Shown: positions 40,798 to 51,520, counted from the first letter of the stretch. The stretch: 64,000 nt of DNA from Entamoeba histolytica HM-1:IMSS (GCF_000208925.1 NW_001914868.1:24232-88231), one strand, 5' to 3'. Translations and numbers: made by a program. The notes: generated by a model from the letters alone, not told the origin.

Positions 40798-42075
40798 ATG
40801 GAAAACAACAATAATCATATCAATATGGATGAGGAATTTGATGAATTAAATGAAGGTGATAGTCAGGAAGAGATTATTGATGATATTAATCAGGAAGGAA
40901 TTATTGTAGATAAAAAAGATGGAGAAGAAGAAGAAAACAATGATATGAGTGAAGAACCAAAAGAACTTAATGAAGAAGAGTTAGCACAATTGGATGAACA
41001 AGAAATGATGGAAGAATCTAGTAGAAGAGTCAAAACTATTATAACGAAATATGGAAATGATATTGATCAAAGAAAAGTTAAAATTGATTTTAATGATGGA
41101 GTTATTTGTGTTGCAATTTCAAATGATGGAAAATTTATTGCTGGAGGGTCTTGTGATAATTCATATTCAGTTTATTCAATTGAACACAATATGTCTTATA
41201 AAAAAACATATGAAAATACAGTCAGTTCATTAGCATTTAGTCATGATAGTACTCTTCTTGCAGTAGCCAGTTATGATGCAACAGTTCGTGTAATTGATAT
41301 AACAGGTAATATCAAACATTCTTTAGATGGATATGATGAATTTGAATGGGTTCAATTTCATCCTATGGGACATGTTGTTATTGCAGGATCAGTAGATGGT
41401 GCAATTTGGTTATGGAATGGTGATAGTGGTAAGTTAATTACAACACTAAATAGTGGAATACCTACTACAATAGGAAGAGTTACTCCTGATGGTAAACATA
41501 TTGTTGCAGGATATCAAGATGGAAGTATAAGAATATGGTCACCAAAAACACAAGAATCTATTAAGATGAGTATTTGTCAACCAACTGAGTCTGTTGAAAT
41601 TACTTCAATAGAAATGATTCCAACATCTAAAATTGGGATAATTGGAGCAGCAGATGGTAATTGTTATTTATTCAATGAAGAATTAGGAAGAATTTGTGCT
41701 ACATTAAAATCAGATAATGAAGATACTTCAGTTGAGTCTGTTGGAATGAATAAATTACATTCTAACTTTGCATTTAGTGGTAGTTTAGATGGTATAATTA
41801 GAATGTATGATATGGATAATGGACAAATTGTTCATGAATTTATACATTCTGAGGATCATTTTAGTGTAACCAAAATATCACCACTTCAAGGACAATATGT
41901 TTTAACAACATTTGGTATGGATTCAAGAATTAAATTGTGGGATTTAAGAACTAAGAATTGTATTAAAGAAATGGGTGGGCACCAAGATGGCATTATTTGT
42001 GCTGAAGTTAATTGGGACAAAAAATTAATCGTTACAGGAAGTGAAGATAATACAATGGGATTATTCGCTTTATAA
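40798..42075 (+). CDS. WD40 protein of the AAMP/Sqt1 type
   Basis: 425 aa. The first 80 residues are strongly acidic, rich in Glu, Asp and Asn. Seven to eight WD repeats follow (about 100-425), with GSCDNSYSVYS, ASYDATVRVID, GSVDGAIWLW, GYQDGSIRIW, GSLDGIIRMYD, GMDSRIKLWD and GSEDNTMGLF as successive blade ends. The acidic N-terminus and the second blade sequence YDEFEWVQFHPMGHVVIAGS match AAMP and its yeast relative Sqt1, a chaperone for ribosomal protein uL16. A ribosome-assembly role is therefore the best guess. Confidence 0.8.
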   Translation: MENNNNHINMDEEFDELNEGDSQEEIIDDINQEGIIVDKKDGEEEENNDMSEEPKELNEEELAQLDEQEMMEESSRRVKTIITKYGNDIDQRKVKIDFNDGVICVAISNDGKFIAGGSCDNSYSVYSIEHNMSYKKTYENTVSSLAFSHDSTLLAVASYDATVRVIDITGNIKHSLDGYDEFEWVQFHPMGHVVIAGSVDGAIWLWNGDSGKLITTLNSGIPTTIGRVTPDGKHIVAGYQDGSIRIWSPKTQESIKMSICQPTESVEITSIEMIPTSKIGIIGAADGNCYLFNEELGRICATLKSDNEDTSVESVGMNKLHSNFAFSGSLDGIIRMYDMDNGQIVHEFIHSEDHFSVTKISPLQGQYVLTTFGMDSRIKLWDLRTKNCIKEMGGHQDGIICAEVNWDKKLIVTGSEDNTMGLFAL

Positions 42076-42149
42076 GAGATAAGATTAGTCTTATTTTAAA
42101 GATTTTTAATTTTATTTCTGGGGTTGCTAAGTACCTATTGAAAAGATGG

Positions 42150-42157
42150 TGACGTCA
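42150..42157. promoter_or_regulatory. Perfect CRE palindrome TGACGTCA
   Basis: TGACGTCA, the full CRE/bZIP palindrome, occurs once, 72 bp before the small ORF at 42229 and 74 bp after the AAMP-like stop. CG-containing words are rare here. Its use by a transcription factor is inferred only. Confidence 0.3.
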
Positions 42158-42228
42158 GACTATTCTTTAAAAAGTGACAAACGTCAACGAAACTACTGAA
42201 AAAAATTAAACCAAAATATTCCAGAAAA

Positions 42229-42429
42229 ATGAACAGTAACAATGAAGACCAAATACTTATTTCATTACTTAATGACTTTTCGCTTTTCTGTCCGTCTAAT
42301 GTAATGCCTTCAATACAAGAACAAAAAGAAGTTGATATCATTCTTAATAGCAATGGAGTATATGATGAATTGTTGTATTTATTAAAATCTTTTTCATTAA
42401 ATACTACTGAGCCTATTTATTTTAGTTGA
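42229..42429 (+). CDS. Possible small gene, exon structure unclear
   Basis: An ATG frame of 66 codons (NNEDQILISLLNDFSLFC at residues 4-21) with balanced composition and no low complexity. After codon 65 several splice-like TAG sites follow (42461, 42590 region), but no GTTTGT donor ends this exon, so I cannot join further exons with confidence. The sequence could be a short protein or the first exon of one. No family is recognised. Confidence 0.35.
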   Translation: MNSNNEDQILISLLNDFSLFCPSNVMPSIQEQKEVDIILNSNGVYDELLYLLKSFSLNTTEPIYFS

Positions 42430-43031
42430 ATTGTTTATATCCATATTTTTTGTTTAGGATGTTTGTACAAAAATAAAATTAATAGTATTTATTCTAATAG
42501 AAAGGTAGGTTAATTTAATTCAATAACATAATAAAATACCTTTACTTTTTAAATTCTTTTTTCTAGGTAAACATATTTGGTTGATAGATATTATCTGTTC
42601 ATTATTCTTTAAAGGTATTTGTTTAATTTAAATAACTACACTCTGTAGACAAAACGTTTTTTGTTTAAATAATAAGTTTATTATTCATACATTTAAGATG
42701 TAAAATTTAATTTTCAACATAAATTCATTATTGTCTGTTTGGTGATGAAGTTAAAAAGACTGGAAATAGAAGTTAACTACACTAAAAGAGTGGTGTTTTA
42801 TTAATCTCTTAGATTTTTTATTAAATTAAGGTTTGGTAAATTATTAACTAAAACATTTATTTTTCTGCTAGAAGATAAAAAAGACAAATATTCTTATGGA
42901 ATAATTTATTTAATAAAACCTGAAAAAAATATTCTTTTGAGTTAGTAACTTTTCTTTTTGATGAGATACTATGGTTTGTTATTAATAAAAACTAACTTCA
43001 CCTCTTTTTTTTTCTTTGATGTACATTAATT
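42430..43031. other. Intergenic stretch upstream of RecQ end
   Basis: About 600 bp between the small ORF and the convergent RecQ gene. It is A/T rich with a few TTTAG and CTAG sites that could be splice acceptors of the preceding small gene. No clear gene. Confidence 0.5.
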
Positions 43032-44561
43032 TCATTCCTTCTTTACTTGAAAGAAGTCTGTAATCTTCTTTGAATGAGAGTCATTTGTTTTATTCTTTTT
43101 AGGTTTTAAGTCTTCTTTTTTCTTTTGTTCTTCAAGCATCTGAGACGCTGTTGTAAATTGAGACGATGAGTTTTGATTAGAAATTTTTGAGGCTAATGTA
43201 AATCCACTACATTGACTACCATTAGGAGACCGTTTAGGTGTTGGGTGTTTTACTCTAATTGTATTCTTTTTTATTAGACGCATTCTTAATTTTTCAAGGT
43301 CATCTTTCACTCTTGTATTTTCATTACAGAGGTCACAACACCTTTTATTAGGTTTAAATGTAGTTTCTCCAAAATATTTTAATAAACACTTTCTTCTACA
43401 AGAACATTCAACGCATAGTTCTCTAATAATTTCACTTGTTTCTTGGTTAAGAGCAACTTCTCGTTCAAAGTCATCATTACTAAATAATATTATACTCTCT
43501 GCTGGTTTCCCATCTCTTCCTGCTCTTCCAGCTTCTTGCATAAAACCTTCAATGGTTTTAGGAATATTCCAATGTATAACAAATCTCACATCTCCTCTAT
43601 CTATTCCCATTCCAAATGCAATTGTAGCAACTACAACATTCACTTCACCACTTTCCCATTTTTTTTGAATTGTTTCACGTTCTTCTGATTTCATACCAGC
43701 ATGATATTTAGCAACTGGATATCCGTTAGTGCTAATATATTTTTCAATTAATTCACACTCCATTCGTGTTGAACAATAAATGATTCCACCTTCTTTTTCA
43801 TGTTGATGTAGTATTTGAGTTAGAATTTGAATAGGAGTTTCATATAAATCTTTATAAATAACTTTAAAGTATATATTCGGTCTATCAAAAGAAGAAGTAA
43901 ATATTTGGGGATTTTTTAATTCAAGAGATTTGATTATATCTTCTTTTACTTTTGATGTGGCTGTTGCTGTTAATGCGATAATTGGGATGTCTGGATATGT
44001 TTTTTTTAAATATGATAGTTCTAAATATGATGGTCTAAAATCATGTCCCCACTGTGAAATACAATGTGCTTCATCAACAGCAAACATCCCTAATTTTTTA
44101 ATTGAGTAAAGTTTTTTCATAATATTTTGGAATCGCTGAGTTTTAATTTGTTCAGGTGTCACATACAATAAATACAATTCAGGATTTGATGAGTTAAGAA
44201 TTGATAATACTTTTGTAGCTTCTGACTTTGATAGTGTAGAGTTGAGAATAAATGAAGTAATTCCTCGTTTATTTAATCCATCAACTTGGTTTTGCATTAA
44301 CGCTATCAATGGAGATATTACAATTGTAATTCTTTCTGTTAACACTGGCTGCAACTGGAAACACAATGACTTACCACCACCAGTAGGCATAATGACAAGT
44401 GTGTCTTTATGTTGTAGTGTCGATAATATTATTTCTCGTTGTTGAGGTCTAAAAGATTGAATATTAAAGCATTTGTGCAATGTCTCATCAATTCGTTGTT
44501 CATACCGTTCAATAGAAATTGTTTTAGTGATAGGCTTTTGTGCAAATAATGGTTTGAACAT
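43032..44561 (-). CDS. RecQ-family DNA helicase
   Basis: 509 aa from the ATG at 44561 (the frame extends upstream only to a TTG). Helicase motifs in order: FRPQQREII motif 0 (37-45), Walker A GGGKS (61-65), DEAH (163-166) with [14 protein letters not shown] typical of RecQ, TATAT motif III, then the second RecA domain with [25 protein letters not shown] and [12 protein letters not shown]-terminal zinc site has cysteines in [10 protein letters not shown] and RCCDLC. Neither HRDC nor a WRN exonuclease is present, so it is a short RecQ (RecQ4/5-like or RecQ1). It unwinds 3'-5' in recombination and repair. The C-terminus is Lys/Ser-rich. Confidence 0.92.
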   Translation of the reverse strand: MFKPLFAQKPITKTISIERYEQRIDETLHKCFNIQSFRPQQREIILSTLQHKDTLVIMPTGGGKSLCFQLQPVLTERITIVISPLIALMQNQVDGLNKRGITSFILNSTLSKSEATKVLSILNSSNPELYLLYVTPEQIKTQRFQNIMKKLYSIKKLGMFAVDEAHCISQWGHDFRPSYLELSYLKKTYPDIPIIALTATATSKVKEDIIKSLELKNPQIFTSSFDRPNIYFKVIYKDLYETPIQILTQILHQHEKEGGIIYCSTRMECELIEKYISTNGYPVAKYHAGMKSEERETIQKKWESGEVNVVVATIAFGMGIDRGDVRFVIHWNIPKTIEGFMQEAGRAGRDGKPAESIILFSNDDFEREVALNQETSEIIRELCVECSCRRKCLLKYFGETTFKPNKRCCDLCNENTRVKDDLEKLRMRLIKKNTIRVKHPTPKRSPNGSQCSGFTLASKISNQNSSSQFTTASQMLEEQKKKEDLKPKKNKTNDSHSKKITDFFQVKKE

Positions 44562-45894
44562 TACTGTCTTCTTTTTCAGTTTCTTTTTATACTCCTTTTT
44601 TTTAAAAAAATACCTCAATATCTCTTTATGTTTTGCATAACAATTTTTTGAATTTTTAATGTTTCAAAACTGTTTTATATTAGAAAGAAGTATTATATAT
44701 AAGAAGATATGACATTATTATTTATTGAAAAACATTTATTTATGTAACTGGAATTATTAGTTATTTAATACAATTAAGAAAAATAATAATGTTAAAATGA
44801 ATTTTTTTATTATTGCTCATAACTGGTTTATTGGTATTAATATAGTCAATGGATTGAATAAACACAATTTAGTTATTTATGATACAGGAATTTGAAAGAA
44901 TCACAACATTTTTAATTAACATAGTTATAATTTTATAATGTTCCATAATTATCTAAAAGAAACATTATTAGATATTCCATTAGGCATTTAAAATTCATAA
45001 TCAAATGTATTAAATATGTTATATTGACACCATTTATATAATTTATATATGGAAATTGTTTCTTAAAAAGAATGTATCAGTAATATTGGGTTGAATATAA
45101 AAATAGTTTGTTAATATTTGATATGTCTAATTTTAATCATTCTTATGTGTTTTTTTTTCATTGATTAAATAAATTTGTTATGTGGTAAATCTAAATACTT
45201 TATTTCATTAAATTTATTTGTTGGTAGACTCTTAAATATGTTCACAACTAAGAACAAAATAAATGATATTCAAATTATTATTCTTTTTTTATGATGAACT
45301 TTATCTCTGATTTAGATGTAATTCCTAAAATGAAGAATTTACCTTATTCCAATAAATATATAGATAAATAATTAAATGGAGACTTTTTATTGTATTAAAT
45401 TTAAAAAATGCAATATAAAAAAGTAATTAAACAACTATTACATCTTTTGTTTAATATGACTTTCAATGCATTAATATAGATGTATATGAGAAATTGCATT
45501 TTTTATAATATGGTTTTGGAGTATTGTTTTTTTTTGTATTACTTTTCTTGAAGCTATTCATTGTTTGTTAATTCTTTTATAAAAAATACTAATTTTTATT
45601 TCAGTTTTTCAATGATAACAGAAAGGATGGTATTTATACCAAAGTTCTTGAACAGAATATTACTATTTTATTATTAATTTTTGAGAGTAATAAAATATTC
45701 TTATTGTCTTTTCTTTTGTTTTTCATCTACTAACGATTCTCTATGTTTCATGTTGATTCAATCTTTGTAACTAATATCTATCATAAAATGTTTCTTGACA
45801 ATCTTAGTATTGTCAATGAATAAAATAAGTGTATAACAACAAAATATTATTGTCAATGACACAACTGTAATAGTAGTTGATATTGTTATTCACT
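44562..45894. other. 1.3-kb A/T-rich intergenic stretch
   Basis: Between RecQ (minus) and the GRAM gene (plus), so it carries two divergent promoters. It holds only very short open frames and long A/T runs. No RNA or transposon was recognised. Confidence 0.55.
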
Positions 45895-45981
45895 ATGAGT
45901 GATGATTTTAAAAATAAGAAGAATAGTCAAAAGAACAAAAGGATAAAAATGAAGAATGTAAAAAAGAAACTAAACGCATAG
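45895..45981 (+). other. Upstream ORF before the GRAM-VASt gene
   Basis: A 28-codon ATG frame (very Lys/Asn-rich product) ends in TAG one base before the main ATG at 45983 and lies in a different frame. If the transcript starts upstream of 45895, ribosomes would terminate and could reinitiate at once. Entamoeba leaders are usually short, so it may lie outside the mRNA. Confidence 0.35.
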
Positions 45982-45982
45982 T

Positions 45983-47062
45983 ATGAAGGTACCAACCATA
46001 TCAGAAGATGTGAAATACTTAAACGATAAGAAAATTAATAAGATTAATAGAAAATTTAAAGTTTCTGAACAATTTAGTCATGAATTTAAATGTTCTCTCA
46101 ACTCAGTGTTTGGAGCTGGAAGATTATATGTTGGAACACATCACTTATGTTTCAGTTATCTAAAAATCATCAAAAAGAAGCATGTTATAATGGCATGGAA
46201 TGAAATGAGTGATATCAATAAGATTAATGGAAAATGCATTGAAATTAGAACAAAGAATGGGATGTTTATTTTAATTTATTGTAGTTCAAAAGTGAATGAA
46301 TTGTTTGATTCATTAATGGAAAGTTGGAGACGAAGCATTATTTTCTCGGAGAAACTCAAACAAATAACAAAGAGACAAAAAAATGAGACAATTGACAAAA
46401 ATAGTAATGACGAGGGGATTTTAAAAGAAGAACCAAAACATGTTGTGACAATACATCGTTTTCATAAAAGTGCGAATGATTTATTTATGTTAGTGTTCAG
46501 CAATAATGAAACTGTCAAACAACTATTTGACAACATTGGACAAAAGGAAGTTAAAACTGAAGGATGGCAAAATGAAGCTAATGGAGGAAAAATACTTTAT
46601 TTATCATACAAAGGAGTTTCAAGTGTTATTGGGATGGAAACAAGAATAGAAGAGAAATGGGAAATGAGAATGAATGAAAATGGGATTATGATAGCAATGG
46701 TAGTGAGTGTATTTGACATTCCATATTCTAGTTATTTTAAAATTGAAAGTTTGATGAAAATGAAAGATGAAGGAGAATATTGTGATATTGTTGTCAAACT
46801 CAATGTTAAATTCATGAAAAGTACTATTTGGAAGAACAGGATAGAACAAACAACAATGAAGGAATACAAAAATAAATATGAAGAGTGGATGAAATTAATT
46901 GGGAAGATGATTGGAGACTCTCAATTTGAAGAGACTGAAGAATATAACAGTATTAAACAAAAATCCATAGATAAGAAAAAAGTCATTTATGGAATGATCA
47001 TTCTTATTACCATTTGTATTGTCTGTTGCTTATTATATTTATTAATAAAAATCTTACATTAA
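45983..47062 (+). CDS. GRAM-VASt membrane protein (Lam/GRAMD1-like sterol transfer)
   Basis: 359 aa. Residues about 22-100 are a GRAM domain (FSHEFKCSLNSVFGAGRLYVG, HLCFSY). Residues about 150-315 fit a VASt/StART-like lipid pocket (VSVFDIPYSSYFKIESL, KFMKSTIWKNRIEQTTMKEY). A single transmembrane helix ends the protein (about 333-357, MIILITICIVCCLLYLLIKI). This is the layout of yeast Lam and animal GRAMD1/Aster proteins, which bridge ER and plasma membrane and move sterol. It has no PH insert and is shorter than animal forms. An upstream ORF ends one base before its ATG. Confidence 0.82.
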   Translation: MKVPTISEDVKYLNDKKINKINRKFKVSEQFSHEFKCSLNSVFGAGRLYVGTHHLCFSYLKIIKKKHVIMAWNEMSDINKINGKCIEIRTKNGMFILIYCSSKVNELFDSLMESWRRSIIFSEKLKQITKRQKNETIDKNSNDEGILKEEPKHVVTIHRFHKSANDLFMLVFSNNETVKQLFDNIGQKEVKTEGWQNEANGGKILYLSYKGVSSVIGMETRIEEKWEMRMNENGIMIAMVVSVFDIPYSSYFKIESLMKMKDEGEYCDIVVKLNVKFMKSTIWKNRIEQTTMKEYKNKYEEWMKLIGKMIGDSQFEETEEYNSIKQKSIDKKKVIYGMIILITICIVCCLLYLLIKILH

Positions 47063-47141
47063 AAAATTCATTTTTGTTTATTAATTTAAAAAAAAAATTA
47101 AAACAAAATAAAAATATGTTTAATACTTTGAATTAATGAAT

Positions 47142-48242
47142 TTAATGAAGAGTATCTTCATCATCATAATGAATTCTGACAACTGGTTTGATAAGGTCTG
47201 CTGGTTTATTCTTCATTAACATTAATGCATCTTCAACTTTTTCTAATCCTTCAAATCTATGTGTAATAAGTTTAGAAGTATCTAATTTACCAGTTGAAAT
47301 AAGTGATGCTAATTTTTCCATTCTGACTCTTCCACCTGGGGTTAAACCTCCATGAATGTGTTTATGACCCATTCCAACTCCCCATTCACTTCTTGGAATA
47401 TCAATATTATCTCCTTCTCCAAGATAATTAACATTTCCAATATCTGATCCTGGTTTAATCATTTTGACTGCTTGTGCAAATGTATGAACATCACCTCCTG
47501 CAATAACGACTTTATCAACTCCTTTGCCGTCTGTAGCTTTAAGAATTTGTTCTACAATATCTCCATTTTTATAATTAATAATATCTGTTGCTCCATATTC
47601 CAATGCAATATCACAACAATGTTTTCTTGATCCTACTGCAAAGATTCTTCCTGCTCCAAGATGGTTTGCTCCTGCAACTGACATTAATCCAACTGGTCCA
47701 ATACCAATAACACAAACAGTATCTCCAAGTTTAATATTAGCTAATTCTGCTCCATGGAATCCAGTAGTTACCATATCTGATAACATAACTGCATCTTCTG
47801 GTTTAATATCTCTTGGAAGAAGTGCAAGATTGGCATCTGCTTCATTAACATGGAAAACTTCTGAAAAAACTCCATCCTTGAAATTTGAGAATTTCCATCC
47901 TCCAAGCATTCCTCCTGAATGCATTGGATATCCTCTTTGCGATTCTTCTTCTCCCCAATCTGGTGTAATAGCTGGTACAATAACTTTATCTCCAACTTTT
48001 AATCTCTTAACTAATGATCCAACTTTAACAATTTGTCCAACCGCTTCATGTCCAAGAATCATATCATGTCTATCTCCAATAGCTCCTGCCCAAACGGTAT
48101 GTGTATCTGATGTACATGGTGCAAGTGCTAATGGTCTAACTAATGCATCAAGTGGTCCACATTCTGGGATTTTCTTTTCAATCCATCCAATTCTTCCAAT
48201 TCCAAGCATAGCAAGTCCTTTCATTGTGGTTTTTCCTTCCAT
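47142..48242 (-). CDS. ADH1: NADP-dependent secondary alcohol dehydrogenase ADH1
   Basis: 366 aa from the first ATG; the known amoebic enzyme (360 aa) starts at the second in-frame Met (48224), and with that numbering the catalytic zinc ligand Cys falls at 37 in LALAPC. A TATA-like box at 48277-48288 would place transcription start upstream of both ATGs, so the first cannot be excluded. GHEAVG (zinc ligand His59), GIGPVGL for the cofactor fold and the GSRK segment of NADP-binding forms are present. It reduces acetaldehyde and ketones with NADPH in the cytosol. The family is the tetrameric bacterial-type (Thermoanaerobacter-like) medium-chain ADH, commonly cited as laterally acquired. Confidence 0.95.
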   Translation of the reverse strand: MEGKTTMKGLAMLGIGRIGWIEKKIPECGPLDALVRPLALAPCTSDTHTVWAGAIGDRHDMILGHEAVGQIVKVGSLVKRLKVGDKVIVPAITPDWGEEESQRGYPMHSGGMLGGWKFSNFKDGVFSEVFHVNEADANLALLPRDIKPEDAVMLSDMVTTGFHGAELANIKLGDTVCVIGIGPVGLMSVAGANHLGAGRIFAVGSRKHCCDIALEYGATDIINYKNGDIVEQILKATDGKGVDKVVIAGGDVHTFAQAVKMIKPGSDIGNVNYLGEGDNIDIPRSEWGVGMGHKHIHGGLTPGGRVRMEKLASLISTGKLDTSKLITHRFEGLEKVEDALMLMKNKPADLIKPVVRIHYDDEDTLH

Positions 48243-48276
48243 CTTGTATTGTATATATTTTTGTTTTCTCTTTCCT

Positions 48277-48288
48277 CCTTAAATATAC
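48277..48288 (-). promoter_or_regulatory. TATA-like core element of ADH1
   Basis: On the minus strand the sequence reads GTATATTTAAGG, close to the Entamoeba TATA-like consensus GTATTTAAA. It lies 35-46 bp before the first ATG, as expected for a leader of 10-20 bases. Confidence 0.55.
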
Positions 48289-48291
48289 TTT

Positions 48292-48305
48292 TTATCGTAC
48301 GATAA
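48292..48305. promoter_or_regulatory. 14-bp perfect palindrome upstream of the ADH1 TATA box
   Basis: TTATCGTACGATAA is its own reverse complement and sits 3 bp upstream (minus sense) of the TATA-like element. It contains two CG steps in a very A/T-rich region, so a chance match is less likely. A dimeric protein site is inferred. Confidence 0.45.
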
Positions 48306-48654
48306 TCATTCTTTATTCTTTTTATTTCTTTTCTTCTTTCTTCTTTTCTTTCTTCCTTTTTTTGATGTTCTTTCCATAAATACCTTATGGATTTTTCAAG
48401 AATTTGAAATAAAGTGTAAATACATTAAAATTTCTGTTGAGCCACATCGGGATATTTGTATTTATTTTTAATCTCTATAATCTCAGTAAATGTGTTATTT
48501 TTATTCTTTCTAAGTTTATGGAAATCATTTCTTATCTTCTTTTCATTTCTTATTCTATTCTATCTTGTTAATTACCTTTCTTAAAGTGTTCATCAAATCA
48601 TCAAAACCCCTTTCATGCTACTGATGAACAGAACATTAACTCTTTATTTTTTTA

Positions 48655-48677
48655 ACTATTCTATACTATAGAATAGT
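48655..48677. repeat. Near-perfect 23-bp hairpin, 11-bp arms
   Basis: ACTATTCTATA, one central C, then its exact reverse complement. It lies midway between the two divergent genes and could form a cruciform or bind a dimeric protein. It is A/T rich, so chance is possible. Confidence 0.5.
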
Positions 48678-48917
48678 ATTATTATAATACTCTCATATTT
48701 ATGTTTTATAAACGTTTAATAATATTTACAATATATTTGTTTATTATCGTTTATTGGGTGTGGTTTAATGTCTTAGATTATACTCATTTAATACTACAGG
48801 TTGATGAAATAGTGGAAATAACACAATAAGGAATTTTAATTTAAGGAATTATTGTTATTTATTCATCACACAAAAAAGAAGAAAAGAAAAACTTAAAAGA
48901 GAACAAAGTGAGAAGGA

Positions 48918-50521
48918 ATGAATAGTGAACTTCTTCCTCACTATGAACTTTCCAATTTTTTTGATTTCGTTGAAAATGCATTTTATGAAGATGAAGATTT
49001 CATGATAAAGTGCCATCGAGTATTAACTAAAATGAAAACTGAGAGATTATTTATTGAAGTAGAGATAGACAATGAATATGAGCAATTGTCTTCATTAGTT
49101 CCATTTCTATTATCCAAGTCATTAAGATCAAAAACAGGAATATTAAGAATAGAAAAAGCCTTCTTTTGTGAAAATGTTTGTTCTTCTTAAAAGAAAGAAT
49201 AAAAGTACAGATAACACTTATTTTTATATAGAATCAACGACAATGTCTTTGGATTATTCTTGAACCAATATCACCATTAACTGTTTCTGATTATATTAAC
49301 AAACAAGAATTAAAACCAGATGAAATGAAATTTATGGCATTTGATTTTCTCAAAATTGTTAAAGATTTGGATGATATTAAAATTCCATGTGTAGTTGATG
49401 AAAGGACATTAAGAATAAAAAGAGACCCAGCATGTCCATTTCCAAGAGTAGTATTATCACCATTAGCATTTATTTTAGGTGTATTATATCTTTCTAATGG
49501 AGATGAAGATTTAATACCAAATTATAAAGAAAGCATTGCAACAATTATTTCACCATTGATTCAATTACCATTGTCAAATGATTTTATTGAGTCATTCAAA
49601 GAAAATAAAAGTAGTACTGAAATTAGTCAACTTCCATTTTCAAAAGAATGTATTGATTTTGTTAATGGACCAGTTTGTTTATTATCAAAATATACGGCAG
49701 AATCAATACTAGGAAATGGTTCATATGGTATTGTTATGAAAGCTCATGATGCTGATGGAAAAATAGTAGCAATTAAAGAAAGTGGAAAAGAGAATGTTTC
49801 AACACTTCAAAGAGAGGCGATTATTATGAGATTATGTAATCATCCAAATATTGTTAAATTTCTCAGTTATACTGTTTCACAAGACTCATTTGCTTTTAGA
49901 CTTAATGCACCAAATTTAAAATTAGATTTTCCAAGGGCATTTTTAGTGATGGAATTGTGTGATGGAGGAGATTTAGATACTTTTTTAAGTGAGTATGCAG
50001 CACAACATCATGACTATCTCCCACTTGATTTAGTTAGTAATTTATTTAAACAAATAGCAGCGTCTCAACATTATCTTCATTTTGAAAAAGGATTTATTCA
50101 TCGTGATATTAAATTAGAAAACTTCTTATTAGTTAAACATGAACCTTATCCTATTGTCAAAATTGCTGATTTTGGATTTGGTCGTGCTATTGCTGATGTA
50201 ATGGCTACTTTTAAAGGTACTCCATTATTTACTTCACCACAAATTATTAGAAAACAACCTTATACATCTAAAACAGATTTATACTCAATTGGAGTATGTC
50301 TATATCGACTTACAACATGTCAATATCCATTTTCTACAACAAAAAAAGAATTTTATAGTCAAATGAAAGAAAGAAAAGAGGTAGAATTTCCTCTTCGATT
50401 TAGAGAAGATACTCGATATACTGAACTTATTGACTTAGTGAAAAAATTAATGTGTTATGATGAAGATAAACGAATATCTTGGGAAGATTTCTATAAACAT
50501 CCATACATGAACCACATTTAA
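48918..50521 (+). CDS. ATG1/ULK-like kinase with possible N-terminal pseudokinase, two exons
   Basis: Exon 1 is 48918-49175 and exon 2 is 49232-50521; the 56-bp intron starts GTTTGT and ends TAG, phase 0. The product is 515 aa. Kinase domain about 247-515: ILGNGSYGIVMK, K268 in VAIK, HRDIKLEN (376-), DFG (399-401), then FKGTPLFTSPQII instead of the usual APE, and SKTDLYSIGVCLY. The sequence most resembles ATG1/ULK. Residues 1-245 show a degenerate kinase-like C-lobe order (WIILEPISPLTVSDYI, VVDERTLRIKR, LSPLAFILGVLYL) without catalytic residues. This would be a tandem pseudokinase-kinase, as in JAKs. Autophagy control is inferred from similarity. Confidence 0.78.
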
Positions 50522-51520
50522 TTCATTATTAGTTTTATATTTGTTTAATATGTTGTTGATATAAAAAAGAAATTAAATTAAAAGTGATTCTAAATACTCA
50601 GTACCTTATTGATATTGAGAATATTTTTAATCAGTAGTCTTGAGGTTTATTGTTTATAAGATTTAAAGTCTTTGGTTATTATAAACTCAAAAATAAAAAA
50701 TAAAAAAACTTTCTTACACAAAAGAATTAGATAAGTCAGTAGTTTATTATTGTATCAAAATTTTCACTGAATAAAATTGAATTTCTTGTAATAGAATTTT
50801 AATTAAAATTATTTAATAAAAAATAGTTAATTAAAATTAGAATTTCAAAATTATGATTTTGGATTATTTTCATCAGACAAGTACTTTTTTTGAATTATTC
50901 ATTGATAAAAAGATAAATTTGTATATTAATATTTGACTCTTTTAATTTAATGTATAGATAAAACTATGAAAAAACTTACAAACAAATTCATTGATTTATT
51001 TTTGAAGAATATAATATTAATTTAAGAATGTTAGAGAGTCAAATTTAAAGTTGTTATTGAACAAAAGAAAAAGAAATTGTTTTGAGATAGTTAGTGTTTC
51101 AATGCATAATCAAATTACTCATTATTTTAGAATAATAAAAATGAAACAAAAAATCAAGATAAGATTCTAAATTTAACAAAGAAATTTACAAACTAAGTTT
51201 GTAAAAATAAAAGATTTAGAAATCAAATTCAGGATATACTTTTTTTATTGATATAACTATATGGATATAATGTATTCTTTTCAAAAAATACATATGATGA
51301 TTCTTAGATAGATAGTTCAATGAAAATTTTCTGATAATATCTAAAGAATATAATCATATTTCTATAATAATTGATATTTTAATTAATGGCATAAAAGAGT
51401 CTAAATTGTTAAACAAAATAACAACCATTTAATGGTAAACAAAGTTTGTAAATAAGATAAAACAGAAGAAGTATTTAAAGAGAAAGAATGAATAGATTTG
51501 AGTAGGATATAAATAGTAAA
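50522..51520. other. 1-kb A/T-rich intergenic stretch
   Basis: Between two plus-strand genes. It shows only short frames and A/T runs. No RNA, repeat or gene was seen. Confidence 0.55.

Larger units (their letters stand above)
48243..48917. other. Divergent promoter region of ADH1 and the ATG1-like kinase
   Basis: About 675 bp serving two divergent genes. It contains the TATA-like box of ADH1, a 14-bp perfect palindrome (48292-48305) and an inverted repeat of two 11-bp arms around one base (48655-48677). No gene was seen in it. Confidence 0.6.
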
